A DNA stretch of 64,000 nt from Cristatella mucedo. Taxonomy: Eukaryota; Bryozoa; Phylactolaemata; Cristatellidae. A program made the position numbers and the translations under genes. Of this stretch, positions 23,113 through 64,000 are shown in pieces. The stretch covers positions 496,001 to 560,000 of the forward strand of contig WPIO01000049.1 in NCBI GenBank assembly GCA_009760855.2, written 5' to 3'. Under the pieces are notes generated by a model. The model saw only the letters and a list, made by a program, of their open reading frames with translations, was not told the DNA's origin and ran no database searches. Each line of letters starts with the position of its first letter. Positions within the stretch are counted from its first letter, which is position 1.

Positions 23113-24552
23113 GGACGACGGCGAGCATACGCAGCCCTGTTCAACAAAAGCGCCGGGTTGGTATTTCTATATTCCTAATTAAGTGAACGGCGAGATATTT
23201 AGTTCAATGAAAACCGGCCACGAAGCTCCGTGGTGTGCTGCATCGCCCTGTAGCCTTGAACGAGAAGATGGCGAGGTCTTTACTAGTTTCGCCCTGGCTG
23301 CAGGCAACGAGGCTGCAGGTACCAAGGGTGCAGGCCTCGTAGCACTTACACTCGTCAAGGCTGTATTGAGAAAGTGAAGTGGCTGGGTAAACTTAAGGCA
23401 CGCACGAAGTTAAGAACTATGTACTAAGGCAGTGGCAAATGATTAAAGCGTATAAAACGCCAGCAGTCACCTAAATTCCTATTGCCAATAAGGTTAGTCG
23501 GTTACAGATCCTGTTCAACATCCTATACAATGTAGATTTTTTATTACTTTAGCGGCTTGCTAATCACAAGACGACTCGAGCTTTTGACTAACGAGAAGCT
23601 CTGGGTACAAAGCCCTGGTTAAGGCGCTGAAAAAGGTACACAACAAGCTTCCGGGAATGTTGCCGAATGCATTTTTACCAAGGTCATTAGTCAAGGTAGA
23701 CCATAGGCATCCGGCTATCCAAGGGCCAGACTACATGGCACTCTCTCGGCAGAGTACATACTCGAGTACCACGCCAGTACGTGCACAAGAGAACCGGGAG
23801 CAGTTCAACAGCCTCTAATCCAAATCCAAACAGCACTCATCCCAATAACCGGCAAATTAAATTTGCCTGTGCCCTTTATCTTCAGGCTCCCCATCGCTGA
23901 TCCTGAGTCATACTCACATACTCATAGCAAAAGACATTTTGCAAGAGCCCGGCAAGGATCCATCACCGTCGCTTGATATAATAAAACAGAATTTAAGAAG
24001 AGATGACGCACAGTGGAGGTAGCCTCAGGTTGTTTGCAAAGGGAATGAAGGTCGGAGCCATAATCAGCTTTTCGGAATGACCGGTGGCCTCGCCAGAGAG
24101 ACGCAGCAAGAAAACAGCAGGGAATCCTCGAAAGATAACCACATAAAAGCGACTAAACACGCAGTATGGTAATACCCCAACACTGGATATGGTAATCAGA
24201 CGACAATGCTTAAGATTGTATTAATATATTGATATATGGCAGCAAAAGTATGACATGCACAGATGCTTGAAAGGCATGGCTCGAGACTTGAGTCCCCCCA
24301 GCTTTGCCATCCTAGCAACTGATAAGCAGCCACTTACAAGGCTTACTGCGCCAATGCGTTCAGTCATGAAAAAGCAACAGTGGACCTCAATAGAGTAAAG
24401 GCAGTTGATCAAGTTAGGGTAAAGGGAAAGACCCACGTGCTTGCTGGCAGTGGCACAAATGTAGAAATCGAGCGCCAACCGCACCCTATCGTTCGCCTGC
24501 AGCACAACAATTGTGCATATCTGCCATAACACATGCGTATACAGGTAGGTAG
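23113..24552. other. Stretch with no recognisable feature
   Basis: No open frame or repeat I can support. Confidence 0.4.
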
Positions 24553-24628
<76 letters not shown>

Positions 24629-24720
24629 ATATATACAGTATGCAAACATGTGTGCATATGTGTGTGTGTGTTTGTATGTGTTTGTGTGTGTGTGTGCGTG
24701 TGTGTGTGTCTGTGTGTGTG
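24553..24720. repeat. (TG)n microsatellite, compound
   Basis: A pure TG run to about 24,627, then imperfect TG with interruptions to 24,720. It lies 240-410 bp downstream of the ERCC5 stop codon and may be in the 3' UTR as (CA)n. Confidence 0.97.
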
Positions 24721-24961
24721 CCTTTATACACGGGTAAACTGGAGTCGTCTGACCATGCAAACTCAAGCATAATCATGCACAGCCTAATATCAGCGATATG
24801 CCTACAAACGCCTAGTGTCACGACATAGTGACATTCACATAACTATTCTACATGCAACACAAGCAGATTTGACAGAGCAAAGATCCACGTAGCATGAGTG
24901 CAATGTAATAGAACACATATAAAGGCGTGTTGGTGGTCGTCGAATAATTTTGGCACTGCTG

Positions 24962-57721
<32,760 letters not shown>

Positions 57722-58500
57722 TCTAATACGGTGTTCCTATGAAGAACCGAGAAGCGCTTGTCTCTAAAAGCGCATCGGTTACCGCATGCGTTCACAAACG
57801 GCGGCCTTTAAACGAATATCCACCACATTAGGTTAACATGTCGCGGCGTTAAAGGGCTACGTATCGCATGCCAAGCGACTCTCTTGTTGGAGGTAGGAAA
57901 CCAACTTCCGTCGCGTACAAATCAAGAAACCGGCGGCAGCGGCGGCGATTTCTTTAGAACCAGGCCAACTACTTTGGTCTAGAATTGAATGATACTTCTC
58001 CTATTCCCACGGTTCCCGTTGGCCAGTTGCTACGCGGTCAGCTAGGAAGCTGTTGACTCGCAAGAAGTGCTTCCGGGAGCTCTTGTACGACTCAGCGAGT
58101 CCATAATCGTCCACCACCATATGCGCGGGCTGCTGCGAGCACGTAGCAGTCGCAGTCGGCCGCCTCCACCCGCGTCGAATTCCACAGCACTTGCTTCGAT
58201 CGTCGCTCGTATGCGTGCCTGGGATGAGAAGACCTGGGCGCACATCGCGCGAGACGCCGCGCCTAATCCCGAACTCTCTGCGTCATCTGCTGCCCATTAT
58301 GTCACAATTCTCGCGTGTCGTCTGCTGCGCTCGTGGCCACTGCCAAAAAATGCTGCAATCCGTCAAGGCTCGGCTTGGAGTTTCTCGGTCTGCTGACTGA
58401 GGCTGTGCCCAAGCGCCGCGCATGACTCCAGGGTGCGTACTTTCCGGATGCGCGGACTGAGTCTGCTCCCTTTACACAGCGTCAAGCCAAATAACTCAGC
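57722..58500 (-). promoter_or_regulatory. Presumed ERCC5 5' UTR and promoter region
   Basis: Sequence directly upstream of the ERCC5 start. It becomes GC- and CpG-richer from about 57,900 to 58,460, with no TATA box at a telling position. The assignment rests on position and composition only. Confidence 0.35.
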
Positions 58501-58905
58501 CGGCTTTCATTCTCTCCCCCCCCCCATCGACCGAGAGCCGCCGCCCGCTTCGGCTAGCTACCGGCACTGTTGAAAGAGGCTTGTTTCTTGTCAATTGAGC
58601 CGGCTAGTTTTGATCGCTTAACACTAGTTTCCTAATGTTTCACAAATTGTGTGCTGTTTTTCTCAAACGATATGGGAGAGCTTATCGAAACAGCCTACAT
58701 CGTTAAAGCCTCGTGCACATGCGAGGATTCGCCGCGATGACCCCCCTCCCCAATTAATGTTGTGCTTTAAGCCTCTTATGATTTTTGTGATCTACGATGC
58801 CGCGTGAGCCGGCTACTTGGCAATGGTAAGTGTCGTGTAACCGGTGAAAACGTTTGCCGCCAGGGAAGTCAAATCCCTGGTCTTAGCATGCAGAACTCCC
58901 GATGG

Positions 58906-59055
58906 TAATAAAACTATAATTCATTTTAATAGCGCCCCACTAGAACTTGATCTCTATTCAGGCGCTTCACATAAGTCCAGGGGCTCGAGCCCACGACCTC
59001 AAGCCAGAGGTAGGTCGGGGAGAGCACCTTGACCGCTGGGCCAAACCAGCTTGGC
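58906..59055 (-). mobile_element. SINE-A
   Basis: taatagcgccccactagaac, ggggctcgagcccacgacct, then gaccgctgggccaaaccagc. Intact box regions. Confidence 0.9.
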
Positions 59056-59781
59056 AGCATCGGATCGAGGCACTCGTAACCGATACGCGCTTGGCAACGC
59101 ACTCACGAGACCATGCACATTGTCAGCATGTTAAACGCGGGCAACGGTGGCATGCTCAGCTTAAAGATGTGACGCTTTACATTTCCAAACACGCCCCCTC
59201 CTAAAGAACGTCTCGCTGCTATGTTGATTCGCCTGTGCCATCCTTCGGGCCACCCGAGCACCAGAAGCTGGATGCGCGACGGTAAATTTCGCTATTGTGG
59301 CTGGCGGCATTGTGACAGCGACCCGTGCAAAGTTATTTGCTCGGTCGCCGTAGATCTAGGCTGCCAGCCGCCAGAAGTTGCGCAGCCGTTGGAAAGTGGC
59401 GCTGGCGGCAGCTGCTTACCGAGTATTGGGGTGTGCCGGCTGGATAGCTTTGTATCAGAGGCATCTTTGCGCCACGGTACGACTGGATGCTGGACTGTCT
59501 GGCTAGGAGTCTCCCGTCTTTGAGTCCCAGCCGTCTGCGTCTCCTTAGCCTTTGGGGCCGTTAGTGCCGCACAGGCGCCCTGCAGTTAACAACCACCGGC
59601 CAGCGGATCAGGCATGGATCGAACGTATTCGTTGTCGCCTGCGCGCGCTGGCGCTTATCAACCGTCCGACATGCGTTGAAAAACATCGATCGCCCTTGAG
59701 ATTATCGGCAGTTTCGCTGCCAGCGAATTCGTAGGCATCGTCCAAGGTCAAGGTTTGGTATGCACTACCGTTAAGTTGTTA

Positions 59782-59982
59782 TCAAGCAGCCGGACAACTC
59801 AAGCTGACCGCTGTGAACTTGCCGGTGTTCATGTCAAGTTTATGAAATCCGAGGCTAGCACAATATCGTTCAATATTGTTTTCTACGAGCTCTAATGTTT
59901 GGTTGAGCCCAAAAATAGCCGCCTTAATGACTACGTCGCCGCAGTACACATCACGCGAGTTCAAGCCGTAATCTGGCAAGGG
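59782..59982 (-). CDS. Possible terminal exon of an unrecognised gene
   Basis: Acceptor aacattttcag before 59,982, then 66 open codons (starting PLPDYGLNSRDVYCGDVVIK) and a stop at 59,782-59,784. Composition is globular and codon use ordinary. It would end about 2 kb upstream of ERCC5, same strand. I cannot name the family, and no polyadenylation signal is obvious downstream. Confidence 0.4.
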   Translation of the reverse strand, partial: PLPDYGLNSRDVYCGDVVIKAAIFGLNQTLELVENNIERYCASLGFHKLDMNTGKFTAVSLSCPAA

Positions 59983-60054
59983 CTGAAAATGTTAAGGCTT
60001 CGCACGAGAAATAATAGTCTAAAAATACCGGTGAAACTACGGTGCCTTTGATAA

Positions 60055-60120
60055 AAGGTCAGCTGATTGAAAAGCCTCGTTTATTTAGCGACGGAAGAGC
60101 CATAGTGGCTATCAATACTG
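60055..60120 (-). mobile_element. SINE-B 3' fragment
   Basis: Complement of the 3' part only: cagctgattgaaaagcctcg, ttatttagcgacggaagagc. Confidence 0.6.
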
Positions 60121-60334
60121 TTTAGTAAAATGCCGTGAGAGGAGAAAAGAGCTGGCAGAGAATTAATAAAAAAAATTATGAAGGATTTCTCCGTGTCTGC
60201 CTATTTCACTTCTTTAACCTTGCTGGATTTCTTACCCCTCCATAACAAGCTAGAGAGTGGCCACACTAACCAGGTTACCAGCTTTGAGCTCTAATGGTCA
60301 GTCGGAGCAGAAAGCTCAATACTCTGTGTTTGTT

Positions 60335-60466
60335 TTTCGGGCATGGTTTTACTTTCCATTCAATTGCATTTCACTTTGCAGCAAATGTAAAGCGCCTAAA
60401 AAGAGATTAAGTTCTCTGAGGGCGCTTTATCAAATGCATTATTATTATTATTATTATTATTATTGT
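60335..60466 (+). mobile_element. LINE alpha 3' tail
   Basis: Last ~130 bp: gcagcaaatgtaaagcgcct, gggcgctttatcaaatgcat and (TTA)n. Confidence 0.9.
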
Positions 60467-60661
60467 GAGAGGCTTTATTTATGACCTGCTATCAACAGAT
60501 AATAAATATGAATTTAATAAGTTTAATAGCGACTTCTCAGTTAATCCGGTCGAGTTTTGAGGAGGGTAGGTGCTCCGATATTGTGCCGCTGTGGCTCTTG
60601 TGACTGGCATGCGTAAGCTTCAGGCCTAGAATGATGACAGCAGACGGACGAATCTTTGTTG

Positions 60662-60761
60662 ACACGTGTGCGTGTGTGTGTGCGAGCGCGCGCGCGTGCG
60701 CGCGTGTGTGTGTACACCACTAAATTTAATTATACATATAAATACACGCACGCGTATATAC

Positions 60762-60792
<31 letters not shown>
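60662..60792. repeat. (TG/CG)n and (TA)n microsatellites
   Basis: Alternating purine-pyrimidine tg/cg run to 60,715 and a TA run at about 60,760-60,792. Confidence 0.95.
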
Positions 60793-60794
<2 letters not shown>

Positions 60795-62013
60795 GTATGA
60801 TTTATGTATGAAGCATACAGACACGCTAGCTCCTAAGACTGCAGGGTCCTTCCACGTCGTAGGCTCACGTCTTGTGACCGAGTCCGGGCGACACACTGCA
60901 GCGAGGCCAGAGTGAGATCCCAGCTTGGCCATTAAGTGAAATCATAGCATTAAACCTCCCATAAAAATGAAGTTTTGCACTATAAACCAGAATCGTTCAG
61001 CTTAGCTGACAGATGGTGCTTGTAGTCAAGTTCGCGAAGGCGACCGATGTCCTGCACCTTCCTCACTAGCCTAGGCAGCGGGTCAATACCGCTTCGGCGA
61101 GCGGTGGCGACGGCATGCCGTTGCATTGCTACCTTCTCTGCCAAGAAAACTGGCGAATTGGTCGCGGTGGCTTAGAACATTCGGGCAGCAGAGCAACAAC
61201 CCTCGTCTGACACTAGGGACGACAGTGTAGGCACGACGGGCACGTTTCGCGTCGCAAAAAGACTACACGTTGTAGTAAAATTAAGATCAGCATTGACTTC
61301 CGTGCATGCCGACATCCTCGATGCCGGAGGTAATCTTGATAGGAAGCATCCTTACGCTCTCCTTGAAGGCCGCCAATCCACCCGACGAAAACCACGACGA
61401 CGACTTTCTCACGGAATATCTACCCCAGTCCCCGATATCGATATTACCGATCGCTGGTATATCGGATCCTGACTACGTTAGGCTGCTCATCTCTACTAAT
61501 TAAAACGTGAAAGTCCGTCCTTCCCTCCGTCACGCCCCGCGTCACGTGGCAAGATAGTGCAGCGTTGTCTTCCGTGACTAGTACTTCCGGGAGTGACAAC
61601 AGACGTGTAATATAAGTCTACTATGACTCAGCCAAGCTAGTCCACAGGCAGCGAGCGGCTCGAAGATCCTGGAAATCTCACGAGGTTATATTTACACTTC
61701 CGAGCTTATCCCTGCCATGGCATACAGAGATAAACGGGAGTGACGCAAATGATTCGCTGATCGACTGCTAGCCAGTACATATTTCTCGGCCTTAGAGTGA
61801 CTTGACTTTAAAAGCTATACGTGTAAAGCTTATCGTTACGATAGTACATCCTCGTCCTTATTACCGCAGTCGCACCTAGTAATGAGCATGCCCTGGAAGG
61901 TCTATCGTACTCTCTCATGACCAACTTAATTCATTTTTTCATTTTTTAACAATAGCGTGCATTAGAAAAAACATGGCTTGCAGAGAGCATTAAGGAGAGC
62001 TCGCTTTTAGAGA

Positions 62014-62017
<4 letters not shown>
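60793..62017. other. Stretch with no recognisable feature
   Basis: Small frames on both strands near 61.2-61.5 kb overlap and carry no motif. Confidence 0.4.

Positions 62018-62061
<44 letters not shown>
62018..62061. repeat. (GA)n microsatellite
   Basis: About 22 GA dinucleotides. Confidence 0.97.
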
Positions 62062-62064
<3 letters not shown>

Positions 62065-62529
62065 TATCTCGACTGGGTGGTCAAGTGAACGAAGGGTGTT
62101 CTCACAATTAGAACCGCCGACGCCAGACTTTCTGGAATATGTTTAACTGGCTTTTGATCACAAAACAAGGTGAATTTAGCTACTTTTTCTTGGCTATTTT
62201 TAAGCTCTCGAGGATCTAATTGTGGGTTAAGAAAATAAAAAAATATCCACAATGCTTGTACCTGCGTGGTGAGTGCTATCCCCTAATTGCTACAGGCCTC
62301 TGAAGTATTAAAAATGTAATTGTTTCTCAAAAATTTGCTGTGTGACCAGGACAGTGATTAACTTGAAATTAACATATTTTGATGAGAAAATTTGAAAATT
62401 CACATCTCGTTCACATTTAGTCAGAAAGAACTGCTAATGAATCAAAGTATCCCCTATTTAATTTGAAATTGGAAAAGTTGGTGGAGCTTTTTCTGATCTG
62501 CTGCTCTCACACCGTGATCCGACAGGTAC

Positions 62530-62730
62530 TGTAATGTAATTCATTTCTGTCTGTGAAACTCCATGAATCCACGATGACAAAGTTGGTGCTACACAGTAAA
62601 GCTTCCTAAAGTGTACTCGAAGCCTAAGAGGCTTTCGGCGTGCATGTGGTAGTCAACAGGCTTCATCTCTCGCAACAAAGAGAAAGGGAGACGCTTAGCT
62701 GAGAAGTAAGTAGCCGCGCAGACGGGCTGG
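62530..62730 (-). mobile_element. LINE beta 3' UTR fragment
   Basis: Complement of the beta 3' end: starts ctgtaatgtaattc, then aagcctaagaggctttcggc and ctctcgcaacaaagagaaag. Diverged. Confidence 0.78.
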
Positions 62731-64000
62731 AAAGGATGTGCCTCAGTCAGCAGCAGGAGAAGATGTCACGTTCTAATCGTTTAGCCTAGATGTCAGAAGC
62801 TCAGCAAAAGACTTGGTAAGACCAGTGTCTCTGATCAAATCGTTGGACGTATTTCTGGGTGTGTAAGTATGACTTTCTCTCCTCAGCTAAATTTGTGAAA
62901 TCGGAATCTGGATCTCCGATATCTTCCTTCCTGTCTTGACTTGCTACTCCCTGCTAAAGATGGCTGATCCTTCTCCAGAGGTGTAAGGGTCATGAGCTAA
63001 GGGGAGTGTAGTAATGGTACGATGCGAGAAGGAATGTGTGGATGCAACATGGGTGGTGCGTTTCTTGCCAGTTCAACGTTTGGAAGAGTCCACCATGTAC
63101 AAGTAGCAGTTTCATGAGTGTTCAATCGGCACCCACCAAATTTTTGGGATAGCAAACTGTATGGCTTTTTTCTGCCCTGTATCAGCTAGTAAACATTTTA
63201 TAATCCAAAAAATGGCCTTTCACGCATTCCCAAATGTTGTGCAAGAATTTTTATCAAGCGAGCAGCAATTGTTCACCTTACGTTCATGAGTTCTCTTACA
63301 GTTTTCGCATATGAAATGGGGTGCCGTGGGCTTGCTTAATCACAAGGCATGTCCAACTATGCTTTTCGGGTCTCGCAAATCTTAGCAGACGCTTTCACAG
63401 ACTACAATTTTTCTCTTGTCTTGATAAATTCTCCACTCGTAGCAAAAATAATCTACTAGGTGCAAGCAGCTTCTTGGTGCCATGGCGATCAAATGTGACT
63501 ATTCGCTATTGTCTTATTCTGCAACGTACAATTTTTGTTAAAGGCACCTGATCTTTTACACTTTTATGAATACTACGCCATAGTTGTATGTCCACCTAAC
63601 CCCCAGTAATTTAGGTAGTGGTACCACGGATACTATATGTGCGAACAATAGCTTCGGTACCGCACCGAAGCGCCAAATCGGAGAATGTCAAACAATTTAC
63701 TAACCAAACCATCACATTTTTTGAAGAAAAATAGCTACATTCTATTAAATTAATCATAAGGGATCAGGAAAATACTCTGTATACTTTAGATACAAGAAAT
63801 AAATTAAACTCCGTCACCTAATATAATGAACTCAAGTTCTCATTGCCGTAATCGCAAGCCAGACAGAGACTAGTCACCTGCTTAAATGAGAAGTCACCAG
63901 CGAGCGACTGCTCCATCTAGCGAACGAGCGACTGTTCCATCCCGCTATCCTGTATACGGCCGGGCGAAGTATGGTGAGCTGCGGGGGCGTCTTGCTGCAT
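62731..64000. other. Stretch with no recognisable feature
   Basis: AT-rich; one 76-codon plus-strand frame at 63,321 without motif. Confidence 0.4.

Overview
This window is nuclear DNA of an animal, almost certainly an invertebrate. Evidence: multi-exon genes with GT-AG introns of 0.3-10.6 kb, many L2/CR1-type non-LTR retrotransposons with (TTA)n tails, tRNA-derived SINEs, abundant microsatellites and no bacterial-style gene packing. I cannot fix the phylum from sequence alone. hAT elements closely resembling SPIN (reported from snail, kissing bug and vertebrates) and the L2-type LINEs fit a lophotrochozoan or chelicerate best, but this is inference.

The main gene is a complete ERCC5/XPG homologue on the minus strand (57,721 down to 24,962). 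XPG is the structure-specific 3' endonuclease of nucleotide excision repair. I rebuilt it exon by exon from splice sites, reading phase and family motifs: 13 coding exons, 3,654 nt, 1,217 codons plus stop, every junction in phase. The N nuclease block (D30, D77), the I nuclease block with the EAEAQC and TDDSD motifs, the GSDYT/helix-two-turn-helix region, a PCNA-binding motif and a basic nuclear-localisation tail are all present. A long acidic, low-complexity spacer in exon 5 carries a polyalanine run.

Left of it (about 19.4 kb down to the window edge) lie four convincing minus-strand exons of one or two coiled-coil proteins I do not recognise. Right of it is a possible last exon of another minus-strand gene (59,982-59,782). 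The rest is repeats. Two LINE families (here alpha and beta) occur in about 20 copies, mostly 5'-truncated and decayed; one alpha copy at 32.3-33.7 kb keeps a 333-residue open RT segment with an intact YADD. Three tRNA-like SINE families (A, B, C) are scattered through introns and spacers, and SINE-A shares its 3' end with LINE alpha. Two full short SPIN-like hAT elements, one with a perfect 8-bp target duplication inside a LINE, plus a fragment lie in ERCC5 introns. A 331-bp solo LTR at 19,720-20,050 interrupts one of two copies of another repeat, so the empty site is visible in the same window.

Tandem DNA is heavy: (TA)n, (CA)n, (GA)n, (CT)n, a 0.5-kb 12-bp minisatellite open in all six frames, and a GA/GACA tract with a 195-bp higher-order repeat. 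Large stretches at 4-9.7, 11.5-13.8, 14.6-16.2, 22.2-24.5 and 61-64 kb show nothing I can name.
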